Shown here one piece after another: positions 1-10,470 of a stretch of DNA of 64,000 bases. The position numbers were made by a program, and so were the translations under genes. Origin of the DNA: Trichobilharzia szidati. Taxonomy: Eukaryota; Platyhelminthes; Trematoda; Strigeidida; Schistosomatidae. The stretch spans positions 94,060,020 through 94,124,019 of the forward strand of contig OX235272.1 of the NCBI GenBank assembly GCA_944472155.2, in the 5' to 3' direction. The notes below the pieces were generated by a model. It saw only the letters and a program-made list of their open reading frames with translations, did no database searches and was not told the origin of the DNA. Every line of letters begins with the position of its first letter. Position 1 is the first letter of the stretch.

Positions 1-299
1 GCCCGATATCACGTCTACCCCAGAGACGGCTTATGATAATAGATGAGCTAATATTATCTTCTGCTAGACATTTGTCTTTCTTGCCTTAACCAAGTTAAAT
101 AATAAGAAGAATTGTTTGAAATTTTAGTCTTAAATGGTATACCGTTTTAATTTTCTAAGAAAGCCTAACTTTTGATTAATCGTTCCGGTTATTCGTTGAA
201 ATAAATTGGCTGGTTATTGAAAAATTTCATTTTTCATAAGAATCCTCTCTATCAAAATAATTCTTACTCTCTTATAGTTACACAATTACAGTCTAGCTA
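1..299. other. AT-rich, no recognisable feature
   Basis: No reading frame, repeat or structure was recognised here. Confidence 0.5.
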
Positions 300-343
300 G
301 TAATTAGTGTAATGCGTCTAGTCCTCTGTTTGGTGCAGACTGA
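300..343 (-). mobile_element. SINE-C distal fragment, cut off by SINE-A
   Basis: This is the 3' end of a SINE-C copy. The run ending GTGCAGACTGA matches the same position in the copy near 20,330 and the fragment at 945-1035. The rest of the element resumes at 665, so SINE-A at 344-664 was inserted into it. Confidence 0.7.
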
Positions 344-664
344 AGATGAGGCAGTAACTCATCGAAGAACACATTGTGAAATGGTCTCACTATGCAGTGA
401 ATTGGCAGAAGATAGCATTCATGAGCTGGCCATTGGATCGGGTCCCAGTGGCTTAATGGTCTACGAGCTCGCTGACCTTGTAACCACAATATCCTGGGTT
501 CGAACCGTGGCGGTGGGTGCGTACTGATGAAGAGTCACAAACTAGGCTGAGAAAACAGCTGTCCGGTACTCCCAGCTGGTTTTCCAATGGTTCTCTAATT
601 GATGTCAGCTCATGATGAAATCCTCCATCCTATCAAAACAAAATCCCTACGAAACCAATACTCG
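344..664 (+). mobile_element. SINE-A (tRNA-derived, degenerate hammerhead), nested
   Basis: The tRNA-like head has an A-box-like TGGCTTAATGGT near 450 and a B-box-like GGTTCGAACC near 497. A region resembling a hammerhead ribozyme follows (GTACTG, ATGAAGA, GTC..., AAAACAGCTGTCC), then a tail ending in ACCAATACTCG. The element interrupts SINE-C. The ribozyme is damaged: the first core position is A instead of C and the stem II partner strand is mutated. It is a non-coding SINE; short reading frames across it are chance. Confidence 0.75.
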
Positions 665-925
665 AATTCTGTCAGTCAGGTTTGCAGTATGGCCACCGCT
701 CTAGGTAGCTCGTCATCACGGTTCACTTTGAATTTCTGATATTAGATGGCTTGAGACAATCGGTAGGAAGTCTTGCCTGATCTAGGTTTCGTGTTAGTTG
801 ACACTCGTCAGTCATCAAGGCGTATCTGCAACGTTGAAGGAACTCATATGCCTTCTGAGATTAGAACCCGCGTCACCCAGTGCTACAGTCAGAGACGCTA
901 CCACTGAGCTATTCGAGCTCACGAG
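665..925 (-). mobile_element. SINE-C head with hammerhead remnant
   Basis: On the minus strand this reads a tRNA-like head (TAGCTCAGTGGTAGCG at about 896-912, B-box-like GGTTCTAATCTC at about 857-868), then a hammerhead-like tract. The core CTGACGA (805-811), stem II GTGT/ACAC and GAAAC (786-790) are intact. A 4-nt insertion (ATGA) separates stem I from the core, and the cleavage-side strand is altered, so this ribozyme is probably dead. It is continuous with the fragment at 300-343. Confidence 0.7.
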
Positions 926-944
926 TGACCTCCTGTAGGACTGT

Positions 945-1035
945 ACTTGATACTTTTGGTTAGATACTAGTTAGTAACTAGTGTAATGTGTCTAATCCTC
1001 TGTTTGGTGCAGACTGAATTCTATCAGTCACTTAT
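945..1035 (-). mobile_element. SINE-C 3' fragment
   Basis: It repeats the terminal part seen at 300-343 and 20,285-20,345, including GTTTGGTGCAGACTGA. It lies directly beside the larger SINE-C copy in the same orientation. Confidence 0.6.
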
Positions 1036-1550
1036 ATTCTTCCTGTATACATACAAACAAACAATAACATTTAGAAAGTGTTTCTTTTCCATTCGGCTTT
1101 TTCCAACTTCTTCCTAAGGGGAAAGAAATTTTCATCTATGTTCCTTGTAAGTTAAATTATTTTACTACAGTTAAATAATACTACTAATGACAATATTTGT
1201 TAAAACTATTTGTAACATTTTAAATTATTACGAAAATAAATTACATCAGCAATGTCGCCTATAATTTTAAACTTGAAAATGTCAAAATACACCACTGAGT
1301 AGCGAGTTCCAATGTTATTTAAGTCAACTTATCTACTGAATAAAAGCCAAGTGGTTAGATCTAATGATAATATTAGTAGTAGTTATAAGTATTCTCAGTC
1401 ACATTCATTAACAGGAGTAGAATTCTGAAATCAATATGACAAAATATGCATCCCGAACTCCGCCACTACATGGACACCTCTAACCAAAGAACAGGAGTAA
1501 AGTTCGTTGACACTGGATTACTTGTTACTCTTTTTGAGACTTTTTTTAAA
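1036..1550. other. AT-rich, no recognisable feature
   Basis: Nothing recognisable on either strand. Confidence 0.5.
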
Positions 1551-1781
1551 TTCCTTCACATTCCCAGTGGGACATAGGGCTTCAACCTAGAGGCTTGAAG
1601 TTTCGGTAGTAGTGGTGTCTATTTTTTACGGGATGGGGTTGCTAGCTAGCCTCATGTACAACCTTCCCTCTTTACCAGTCTTATTGCTGGCTTATTGAGG
1701 TAAAGGAGGGCGTCGGTGGCCGGGGATCGAACCCCGAACCACCTGCATGGTTGGCGAACATTTTACCGCTGTGCAGCCGAC
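1551..1781 (-). mobile_element. SINE-B (tRNA-derived, RTE-like tail)
   Basis: On the minus strand a tRNA-like head (B-box-like GGTTCGATCCCC at about 1722-1735) leads into a body containing AACCCCATCC and a tail AGCCCTATGTCCCACTGGGA. The same tail closes the RTE copies in this window. There is no hammerhead. Close copies lie at 29,171, 37,822, 42,648 and 45,375. Confidence 0.75.
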
Positions 1782-1854
1782 TGTACTAGACTAATAACTG
1801 GTGTAGCCACTACTTTTATTTAGATTATAAGACTTGTGAGAACCGAATCAATTT

Positions 1855-2130
1855 CATTTCAGTTGGTAGATTTCGTCACTGAAGGAAGGCATTGTTGAGG
1901 GCAGCGCTATGTCATAAAGTCACAGGTCATTGAATTCCATCCCAAGTAGGTGAATGGTCAACCAGCCTTATCTCGAAACCTGAAGGTCCTAGGTTCGATG
2001 ATCACTGGGCGAGGTCGTAATTACGACCTTCTGGAGAGTCCCGGAATTAGATGAAACAACTATCATCCAGTGCCCCCTGGTTTTTAATGATCTCTGCAAC
2101 TGATGTTAGTTCCTGACGAAATTAATTCAG
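1855..2130 (+). mobile_element. SINE-A, old degraded copy
   Basis: The order (AGGTCCTAGGTTCGA, GAGAGTCCCGGAATTAGATGAAAC, then the tail) matches SINE-A, but the ribozyme region is strongly mutated. Confidence 0.55.
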
Positions 2131-2185
2131 ACCAAAAATGATTAGAGCGAACAATAGTTTCCAATAAATTCTTCTTCAGGCTCTA

Positions 2186-3486
2186 TTATTATTATTGTTC
2201 CCTTGGGTTCCTAGTGGAACATAGGGCTTCAACTGCACGCCTCCACTTGCTTCTGTCTTCTGCTGTACTTTTCATCTGCATCCATGTTAGTCCATACTGT
2301 TTCAACTCTTCTTCTCACGACCTTCCTCATGTCACCGATCGACGTCCAACTCGCCGCTTCCCTTTCGGGTTCCAATCGAGCACTGGCCTGACGCGCGATG
2401 TCATCCAGTGGCCTCCTCAGCGAGTGTCCAATCCATCTCCACTTTCTACTGCATATTTGTTGGGCGATTGGTTCTTGTTTTGTTTGTTCCCATAGTTTCT
2501 TGTTTGTGATTCTTTCTGGCCATCTGATCTTGAGTATAGAACGAAGACAGTTGTTGATAAAGGTCTGCAACCTGTTGGAAATATTCTTTGTGATCCGCTA
2601 AGTTTCTGATCCGTATAGAAGAACTGACTTGACGTTTGTATTGAAAATCCGAATTTTGTTGTTGATGCTGAGTGATGAAGATTTCCAGATTGGTTTCAGG
2701 TTGGTGAATGTGTTTCTCGCCTTCCCGATTCTCGATTTGACATCGTCGTCCGTTCCTCCTGTAGTTGAGACAATGCTCCCTACCTGGATAAGTGAAGTGA
2801 ATGAAGTAACCTCTTTCAAATCCCTCCCGTTGATGGTGATTGGCGGTGAATGTTGCTGTTGTTGTTGTTGTTGGTTGGTTATTTTCATAACCTCCGTCTT
2901 GTCTATGTTCACCTGGAGTCCTGTCTTTGCTGCTTCTGCGAACAGTTTGTCGGTTTTCGCTTGTAAGTCTTCGATTTTGTGTGACATCAAACATAAATCA
3001 TCCATTCGCGAAATCCAGGTCTTCTAGGTTCTTCACGTCGGTGGTCCAGGATATCCCTGCCTTCTCGTTTCCCACTGTCTCACGCATAATCCAGTCCACC
3101 ACAATTAGGAATATCATTGGTGATAATAAGCACCCTTGTCTGACTCCTGTGTTTACTCCAAACGCCCCTCTGAGTTCTCCGTTATGGATCACTTGACATG
3201 TGCCGTTGTCGTACAGCTGTTGAATAAGGTTGATGAATATTTGGGGTACGCCATAGTACTTGAGTAGTTTCCAAATTACTCTAGGGTCAACGCTGTAGAA
3301 GGCCTTCTCAAAGTCTATAAAGTTGAGGTAGAGGTTTGATTGCCATTCCATGCTTTGTTCGATGATGATGCGTAGAGTTGCAATTTGGTCAGAACATGAT
3401 TTGCCTTTCCTGAATCCAGCTTGTTCTGGTGGGAGTTCTGTATCCAGTGCGTCCTTTATTCTCTCCAGGATGATGCGACTCAGGAG
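2186..3486 (-). mobile_element. RTE-like non-LTR retrotransposon R1, 5'-truncated
   Basis: This is a 1.3-kb copy read on the minus strand. It holds the C-terminal half of an RTE-type reverse transcriptase, then the conserved C-terminal tail, then a 3' end of GTTCCACTAGGAACCCAAGG and a TAA-type microsatellite. The copy is enclosed by an 8-bp direct repeat AGGCTCTA (2178-2185 and 3487-3494). That marks it as one 5'-truncated target-primed insertion. It has lost the endonuclease and the N-terminal RT. Confidence 0.85.
2240..3486 (-). pseudogene. RTE reverse transcriptase, C-terminal half, frameshifted
   Basis: The first frame (minus, 3486 down to 2998) shows the RT motifs GFRKGKSCSDQI, FIDFEKAF (motif A) and VRQGCLLSP (motif B), then LEDLDFA. 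There the catalytic FADD motif is split by four extra bases at 3003-3006. The reading moves to a second frame (3005-2598) that begins with the two Asp codons and DLCLMSHK and ends at YGSET. A further shift leads to the C-terminal region ERITNKKLWEQ...WRWIGHSLRRPLDDIARQA (2570-2229). The protein cannot be made as one chain. The RTE-clade assignment rests on the C-terminal WRWIGHTLR-type signature. Confidence 0.8.
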
Positions 3487-3494
3487 AGGCTCTA

Positions 3495-4070
3495 CGATGA
3501 TAAATTTATTATTTTTAACACACAGTAGCCAGTAGAGGGAAATTACAACTATAACAGAAAGTGTCTTGTGAGACAAGTACAAGACGGAATAATAATAGTC
3601 ACTTAGTTTTGATTAGAATTTAAAATAAGATACGATCACTAAGATCATGAGTTTAAAGAGATGTAATTATTCAACGATGTTTGTATCTATATGTTCAACA
3701 AAAGTACAGGTTTCAAAGATGCGTGTAACCAGTAGGATAGATTGGACGCAAGTTAAAGGATAACAGAAATAATAACAATGGTGCGGCGTTAACTCCAAAG
3801 TACTAATATTGGACGACTATCAGGTAATGATAAATTTAGTGAAGTGGAATAAACAGGATTGTGTAAATATTTATAACAAGTTTGAAAAGCATTACGTAAA
3901 CCTAGAGTAGGTAATAGACATAATAAGACACGGCATGAAGTCGTAAAACATCTGAAATAAACGTTTTTCAATGAAACAAATGAAGAGAAAAAAATGAAGA
4001 AAAGAAAATGGGATAGGAATTTAAAGTGCCAATGTTTATATAGAGAATTTGTTGACCTTATTGTAGGCGA
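3495..4070. other. AT-rich, no recognisable feature
   Basis: Nothing recognisable. The short reading frame at 3789-3971 shows no domain or codon pattern. Confidence 0.5.
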
Positions 4071-4074
4071 AGGT

Positions 4075-4395
4075 AAACTAAGCGGTTGGACATACTTCTC
4101 CTGTACACACAGAGACCAGGTCTTCTGGTACAGTTACAGAGCCACTGTAAAACCTGGGAGTACTCTACAGGTGTTTCGCCCTGGTTTGGGACTCTTCACA
4201 GTAATCACCCTCCGGGGTTCGAACCGAGGACCTTCTGGTCACGAGCCACTGAGACCCAACCAACTTCTGTCAATCCCTGATATATGTAGCGCAACCACCA
4301 GCCGGTGTCACGGGAGAGTAACTGTCATCTTGCCTGTCTTGGTGGACACCGCTGGTTACGACTTCTCACTAGAACCGTAGGTAACTACATACATG
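4075..4395 (-). mobile_element. SINE-A, degraded
   Basis: The minus strand reads the tRNA-like B box (GGTTCGAACC complement at about 4216-4227). A ribozyme-like tract GAAGAGTCCCAAACCAGGGC, GAAACACCTGTAGAG and then GTACTCCC follows. The 5' extension continues to about 4390. Confidence 0.65.
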
Positions 4396-5136
4396 CAGTT
4401 ATTATCCATGCTCTTCTGTAAGCAGTTAAGTTCCTTATATAGGACTAATGAGAATTAGAATTACTTTCAGTGAATATTTAGTGATTTTTCGTCTGCTCCA
4501 TCGAAATGATTCTTGTAATTATGCTGACTGAAGAATCTCTCTGAATATACAGAGGTGACTTGAAATATTGTCCAACTTATCGTTAGGCATTTCTCTGTTC
4601 CGTTACTGATCTTTGAGTGGTGTTATGGCGGAGTGATGCTTGTCTGTAGGTTCGTTTAACTTGACCCCTTGAAGACATCTCTCACACTGAGACAGATACA
4701 AAATCCAGACTGGAAAAAACGACAACCGAAAGGACAATGACAACCTTTATTAGACAAAATACATGGCATATTATATTCGCAAACCTTCAGAAATTTAAGC
4801 CATAAACAAACGAACCAAACCTGTCCAGTACAGTTGTCATATCAATACATGCATAAATCACAACTTCACGGTTAACAAACAAGCTTGTGCGTTATAAAAA
4901 ATGGTTGCTATAATGCAAGGGAAATTTTCGTGCTAAGACTAAGCGCCGATCTGATCGCATCAGTCATGTACATCGCCTCCCTCTAAGTTCCTCTTACACA
5001 GGCAATTCCAAATCAATTCACTCAATATAAGTTTGAATTAGCATCACATGGTCGACTTTTGTTTAGTCTTTCTTATGACTATACACTAATGATGAATGCC
5101 ACTGGGATTGTATAGAATGTGGAAAGCTTCCTGACT
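4396..5136. other. No recognisable feature
   Basis: Nothing recognisable on either strand. Confidence 0.5.
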
Positions 5137-5146
5137 GAAAGATTTA

Positions 5147-5326
5147 CTTTTACGAGTTGATCACGGATTGATATCAGTTAGAGAATCATTGAAAACCAGC
5201 ACTGGAGTACTGGACAGCTGTTTCATCCTAGTTTAGGAATCATCGGCAGTACGCACCCATTGGGGTTCAAACCCAGGACCTTCCAGTTACAAGACAAGCT
5301 CGTATACCACTCAGCCACTGGAACCC
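5147..5326 (-). mobile_element. SINE-A with 10-bp TSD
   Basis: This SINE-A copy is flanked by GAAAGATTTA at 5137-5146 and 5327-5336. On the minus strand it reads the tRNA-like head, then GTACTG, CCGATGATTCC and GAAACAGCTGTCCAGTACTCC. The clean TSD shows that a SINE-A transcript truncated at the tRNA head (starting GGGTTCCAGTGGC) can integrate alone. Confidence 0.75.
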
Positions 5327-5336
5327 GAAAGATTTA

Positions 5337-5982
5337 TGCAATGTTACGTTTTTCGCAACAGAACTTCTAATAACTTTTCGATTTGAAACCTAACTGGTTT
5401 ACTCTAACATTATTAACAACATAAAAAACAACTACAGTTTGTTCTAAAAATATTACATAGTTCGAATTTGTGTTGTAGCCTAAAGTCGTCTAAAGTTTTG
5501 TACAAACATATTTTACTGATAAGTTTAAGCAATAAAAAAATTACCTGACGTTCATAAATCTTTGACTTACGACAGAAAAAAGACTTAAAATAACACACAA
5601 GTTATTTTTTTTTTAACATGGTATTCAAATATTCATCTCTGCATGATACTTGAAATACTGTGCAGAAACAATTGAATCTAGGCATTTTCGTCTTGGTCTG
5701 TTGGTCAGAACTGAGCTAATCTGATTGGTCAGTGTCATGCATGACTGTGTATTGATTCAAACACTAGAGCTAAAAGACTATCATATTTAAATCGATTCGA
5801 TCTTTTTCATGGCGTTAAGTTTTGAAGCAGAAGTAAGATGTTCAGAATGAAACGAGAGATTCTCGGTTACAACAACCCAATTGTTTAAACTAGCCACCAA
5901 TGTAGGGGAATGCTTGCTGATTCAATGCACTACATCCTTTGCCTACAGAATGTAGTATGAATGCAGGCAGATGATTTTAAAG
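5337..5982. other. No recognisable feature
   Basis: AT-rich sequence without supported features. Confidence 0.5.
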
Positions 5983-6187
5983 TGTTGGTTTGTAGGGATT
6001 TGATTGATTGACTACAGGATTTCATCATTAGCTGACATTGGTTAGACAGCCATTGGAAACCAGCTAGGAGAACTGGATAGCAGTTTCATCCTACTTGGGG
6101 ACTCTTCATCAGTATGTACCCACTGGGGTTCGAACCCAGGACTTTCTGGTTACAAAACGAGCTCGTAGACCATTAAGTCACTGAGTT
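5983..6187 (-). mobile_element. SINE-A
   Basis: Starts with the terminal TTGGTTTGTAGGGATTTGAT complement. It includes the ribozyme-like tract and a B box (complement GGGTTCGAACCCAGG at about 6127-6141), and ends in the head. Confidence 0.7.
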
Positions 6188-6790
6188 GATGATCGACTGA
6201 CTGACCGATTGACTAATTGAATTCTGAAGGCAGAACTTTGCATTAAACCGCTACACTTCAAGATGTTACATTTCATAAAACCATAGTCAGAAAAAGAAAA
6301 AAATGCAAAGAAACTGTGTAATAAACAGAAACCTTAGAGACTGCAAAGACTAACTGCATCTGAGTCATTGAGAACAACTTTGAACCATACAAACCAGACT
6401 CTCCAACTATTGGTTCTGAGAGTCTCAAGTACCTCAGCTAAGCAGTCAATTATATGATGAACTGATAAAGTAGAGCGGAGTGTCATTTGTGTAGATATAT
6501 CTCAAAGAGGAAATAAAAAGCTGAGTATTTTTAAGAAATATAGGTTAAGATAATATATGATCTTAAGGAATCAAGGCGTTGGAGAGAAAAAAAGCACCTT
6601 TTAATGATCACCTTTCTGGGCTACGCTAACGTTGTTCTGGACATAATTTAGATTGATAAAGCTTAACTGAAAATTAGCATCACTGTGTTTTTGAACGAAC
6701 TCAGTGCCTAGTCATAATCAATTTCGCTGACTTTTAAATTATTATCAAGTATTTATTCCTTCATCAAGAAAGTGATCTTAGACGTTAATC
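6188..6790. other. No recognisable feature
   Basis: AT-rich sequence without supported features. Confidence 0.5.
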
Positions 6791-6794
6791 ATAC

Positions 6795-7133
6795 TGTGGT
6801 GAGAGTTTTCTGCAAGCCAAATTTGCATCAATATTCATGTCCCGAATCACGGTCATGAAAAAAAAATAATAACAAAGCTTAATCTTGAGGAACTCACCAA
6901 CCAATCACAGAAAACTCAACGTGTGCAAATACGATTCGCAGATATATGGCTTAACTTTCTAAGAAACGGTCACAAGCAGTACAGAATAACCTTGAGCAAG
7001 AAAACAACCAATAAGAAGACGATGCTTCTCTTTTAACAATAACGCTAATAATGAAGTACATAAAAATCTATAAATATCTCTTAATTTTCACAATAAACGA
7101 ACTGTTGCCTGGCTCTTGTCTTCTATCGTTACA
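6795..7133 (+). mobile_element. Solo LTR, family LTR-1, copy 1
   Basis: A 339-bp unit starts TGTGGTGAGAG and ends CGTTACA. It contains TATAAATA (about 7070) followed by AATAAA (about 7092), the order expected for promoter and polyadenylation signals in an LTR. The 4-bp duplication ATAC flanks it (6791-6794, 7134-7137). No internal retrotransposon sequence adjoins it, so it is a solo LTR. Two more copies (16,947 and 40,924) also have 4-bp duplications. Ty3/gypsy-like origin is likely from the TSD length but not proven. Confidence 0.8.
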
Positions 7134-7137
7134 ATAC

Positions 7138-7540
7138 TATACAATATGTGGCTTAGTTATGAATGTACTTCCTGATAAATGAAACCTAGTCAAATAGTTG
7201 AAAAGCTTGTGTTTCTTATAAAGTTAAATTTAAAACCGGATGTGTGGATTGCTTGACTTTTAAATGGACTCTTTCAGTCAATAATTCTATTCATATAAAT
7301 CCATTTCACACTTAAGAAATAGCTTTAAAATTTTCTCAGTACAGAACAGAATTTATAAGGTTCAGTGATAGAACTAAAGGGATTAGTACATTGAGTTTAA
7401 TGGCATTGAAATATAATAGACACGTCAAATTAACACATACTCCAAACTTACCCCATCCCTCCCAATCCCTTCTACTTCATCAAGCCACAAAATATCAGAA
7501 GACAATAACCTACTGGTTTGTGACTGTATTTTCAAAACAC
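7138..7540. other. No recognisable feature
   Basis: Nothing supported. Confidence 0.5.
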
Positions 7541-7544
7541 AAAA

Positions 7545-7685
7545 TAACACCAGGTTAGTGTGTCATTATCCCAGTTTGGGATTCTACAGCAGTACGCGCC
7601 CATGACCATCACCCCCATTGGGGATCAAACCCAAGATATTCAGTCAGGTTATCAGAGGTTAACTTGAAAATCCTCACTGAGTCAT
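7545..7685 (-). mobile_element. SINE-A, degraded
   Basis: On the minus strand the head remnant (TTTGATCCCC) leads to GTACTGCTGTAGAATCCC, a mutated ribozyme region. Confidence 0.5.
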
Positions 7686-7689
7686 ATAA

Positions 7690-7866
7690 TAAAAGAAAAG
7701 GTGTTCAGCGAAGAGCTACTCTTTTCGGCGGTATCATTCTCAAGCTGCACAATAGCAAATACGTATGGTGAATTCTCTTAGCAACAAAAGGAACATTTCC
7801 AAAGATGCGTCATTCGAATTGTAAATTTTAGATAGAAAAATTACGTAAGGTAGAAGACATTAATCA
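7690..7866 (-). mobile_element. PLE-A 3' terminal fragment
   Basis: It matches the 3' ends at 23,223 and 24,296. On the minus strand it ends with GCAGC, TTGAGAA, TGATACCGCC, GAAA, a hairpin AAGAGTAGCTCTT, then CGCTGAAC. That layout is hammerhead-like (see findings). No coding part remains. Confidence 0.65.
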
Positions 7867-7868
7867 AG

Positions 7869-8240
7869 TACTGGTTTGTAGGGATTTGATCGGTTACAGG
7901 ATTTCATCATCAGCTGACATTGGTTAGAGGACCACTGGGAAACCAGTTGGGAGTACTGGACAGCTGTTCTGTTAGCCTAGTTTAGGACTCTTCAGCAGTA
8001 CGCACACACCGCTGGGGTTCGAACCCAGAACCTTCTGTTTACAAGGTGAGCTAGTATACCATTAAGCCACTGGGACCCAATCCAACGGGTGGGTGCGTAC
8101 TGATGAAGAGTCACAAACTAGGCTGACGAAACAGCTGTCCAGTACTCGCAGGTTTTCCAATGGTTCTTTAACTGATGTCAGCTCATGATGAAATCCTCCA
8201 ACCAATCAAACGAAAATCCCTACAAAAACCAACAGTTGGA
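7869..8240. mobile_element. Head-to-head inverted SINE-A pair
   Basis: The left half (7869-8086) is a SINE-A on the minus strand, from its tail to its tRNA head. At about 8087 the sequence switches to a plus-strand SINE-A that starts inside the region after the B box (GGGTGGGTGCGTACTGATGA) and runs to its own tail. Both 3' ends point outward. I saw no clean TSD. Confidence 0.75.
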
Positions 8241-8355
8241 AAAAGCATGAATTTCCCACAAAACTGCAGATGTATGCCAAAAAGGATAGATTGTAGTTTA
8301 ACATTTGAGATCTTAACGTATAATCTAATCATACGTATATATACATTATTATCAA

Positions 8356-8506
8356 GGGTGACATGGAGGAGATCGTGTGATGAGGAACTGAAACAGTATG
8401 GATTAACATGGATGCAAGTGAAAAGTACAGCAGAAGACAGAAGCAAGTGGAGGCGTGCAGTTGAAGCCCTATGTTCCACTAGGAACCCAAGGGAACAATA
8501 ATAATT
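8356..8506 (+). mobile_element. RTE copy R2, 3' tail only
   Basis: It encodes the last about 45 residues of the RTE protein (TWRRSCDEELKQYG...RWRRAVEALCSTRN-like) and the usual tail AGCCCTATGTTCCACTAGGA. An 11-bp repeat ATTATTATCAA lies at 8345-8355 and 8507-8517, partly overlapping the terminal microsatellite. Confidence 0.75.
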
Positions 8507-8517
8507 ATTATTATCAA

Positions 8518-8938
8518 TAGACGACAAAAAACTGCGTAAATGTACATTTTTTCCTGCGTTTTACAATGAAGGATAAAGTATATTTTGTTCATCAACTGGT
8601 TAAAAATTTACTGCATTCAATTTCACTGTTATATGAAAGATTTTCCGAAAAAAAATTAAAATCATATTTTTTACATCTGTCGGGTATTTGACTGGAAAAA
8701 TCATCCTACTGCGATGCTTCTCTATGCAGATATCCTGTAGAGATTATTTAATGTTTAAGTCAAATACATTGTGCAAATGTCATTACAGTCTTTCTGTCTG
8801 TCTATCTATCTATCTGTCTACCTGTCATACTATCCGCACATAAATACGCAGACATGTAGTTTTATATATATACGTATATACACATACACCAGATTTACGA
8901 GAAGTACTTCAACCTTTTCGAAACTCGACAGTTAGACC
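8518..8938. repeat. AT-rich with a short tetranucleotide microsatellite
   Basis: A CTAT/CTGT run occupies about 8793-8828 and a short TA-rich run about 8868-8885. Nothing else was seen. Confidence 0.6.
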
Positions 8939-8939
8939 A

Positions 8940-9140
8940 ATCCTTCAAGTATTGATTTGTAAAGATTGATTTGAAGTTATATGTCATCGCGAACTAATGT
9001 CATTTAGAGAATTCACAAAAACCAAGGTCTAGTGAGAGGTTGATTTCGTCTTAATTTCAGACTCTTCAACCGTATGCACTCATGACGTCACCAAGGACTG
9101 TACCCTTAACCTTTAGGTTATAGAAGAAACGTAATTACTA
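8940..9140 (-). mobile_element. SINE-A, old copy
   Basis: Recognisable by the tail (TTCAAGTATTGATTTGTA), ATTTCAGACTCTTCAACCGTATGC and the remains of a head. Confidence 0.5.
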
Positions 9141-9164
9141 AGTTAGAATCAAATGGCCTTCAGA

Positions 9165-9490
9165 TTATAACTGCTGCCATTTCGTAATAGTGCCAGGCAA
9201 TGTCATCAGGGATTTCCCCCCCACCTAGAACTTCCTGTAGTCAGTACAGGCTGGTGGTCGCACTACATAGCTTGAAGTGACGGAAGATGGCATTCATGTG
9301 TCATTGGATTCTCCGTCCCATTGGCTGAATGATCAACCAGCTCATCTTGTAACCTTGAGGTCCTGGGTTCCACTCCTGGTAGGGGCATCGATACGTACTG
9401 CTGAAGAGTCTCGAATTAGTGAGAAACAGCTGTCCAGTATTCCCTGCTGGTTTTCAGTGGTTCTCTAACTGAAATCAGTTCGTGAACAGA
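9165..9490 (+). mobile_element. SINE-A with core CTGAAGA
   Basis: Head with GGTCCTGGGTTCCACTCC, then ACGTACTG, CTGAAGA, a mutated stem II and GAAACAGCTGTCCAGTATTCC. Here the first core base is C, so the catalytic core agrees with a hammerhead, but the stem II strands (GTCT and GTGA) no longer pair. Confidence 0.65.
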
Positions 9491-9573
9491 CTTGGAATTG
9501 GGAATTTATTAAACTAGTGAAAATTATTAAAGTGACTGTAACAAACATGTATGATTTGTTTCCACACAGAATT

Positions 9574-10000
9574 AAGAGCATCTCAAACAAACTACAGACC
9601 TTCCTTAACAGCTGTCTTCGCTCAATACTCAAGATCAGATAGCCGGCCAGAAAAGATCAGCAACAGAGAGGGATCTCTGGGAGCGAACCAACCCAGCAGG
9701 AACCGATTGTACAACAAATAGGCAGGAAGAAATGGAGATGGATTGGCTGGCCATACTCTGAGGAAACCATCAAGTGACATCACTAGACAAGCCATTGCTC
9801 GAGTGGAACCCGATTGGGAAGCGGCGAGTTGGTCGTCAGTGCAAGTGTGACTTGGAGGAGGTTATGTGAAGAGGAGATGAAAACATGTGGACATTCATGG
9901 AGCCAGGTGAAGACTCTAGCAGAGAACCGAATGCAATGGAGACTCACGGCTGAAGCCCTATGTTCCTCTAGGAATTAAAGGATACAATAATAATATTATT
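9574..10000 (+). mobile_element. RTE copy R3, 3' part
   Basis: It encodes ISNKLQTFLNSCLRSILKIR then a stop, followed in broken frames by the WRWIG region and the C-terminal tail. It ends in ATGTTCCTCTAGGAATTAAAGG with TAA repeats. The 11-bp TSD CACACAGAATT lies at 9563-9573 and 10001-10011. Confidence 0.8.
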
Positions 10001-10281
10001 CACACAGAATTTAGGTTAGAGTAGCGAAATACTGTAATTGACTGTCACTTAAATTCATTCATTACTTGGCGAGTTAAAATTGAGGCAAAATGACCATGCT
10101 TTATCACATTTTTTGCCCATAATTTGAAAAGTCTTGACCATGTAAGGTAGGAAAAACTGATAATTCACACACTTAAATATAACAAATACTGTTTGGAAAA
10201 TCCCTCCCGGACAATCTAATTACAACGTATTCTGAAACATTGTCCATCTTGACTAGCCAGAGGAGAAAAGAAGAATAGCAG

Positions 10282-10470
10282 CAGCTCCATCCTTGAACAT
10301 CTTATCATCTGTGGGCATCGAGCAACCCTGCATGAATCCTTCACAATGCTACATACAGTCCCTGAATATCGTACAAAGGGACTTAGAATACTCCATCTGT
10401 ACATAGCTGAATCATTGGCTATTTGGGATCTGAAATCGGGCCTCTACATTCAAAAACCCTACATGTGATT
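10282..10470 (+). pseudogene. PLE GIY-YIG domain, C-terminal part
   Basis: This uninterrupted frame starts with SSILEHLIICGHRATLHESF and ends with ESLAIWDLKSGLYIQK before a stop at about 10,468. It matches the C-terminal half of the PLE-A GIY-YIG domain (SSILSHLIDSGH...AEAIGIR...LCIQKKF in the 25-kb copy). The catalytic Y-(V/I)-G end is missing. Confidence 0.7.

Noticed and set aside
2629..3027. Reading frames on the plus strand across RTE copies
   Set aside because: They are antisense shadows of the RT-coding frames.
4086..4380. Reading frames across SINE-A and SINE-C copies
   Set aside because: They cross tRNA heads and ribozyme regions; no protein signal.
7869..8240. A TSD around the SINE-A pair at 7.9 kb
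   Set aside because: Only weak similarity (CATTAAT with CATGAAT) was found at the flanks.
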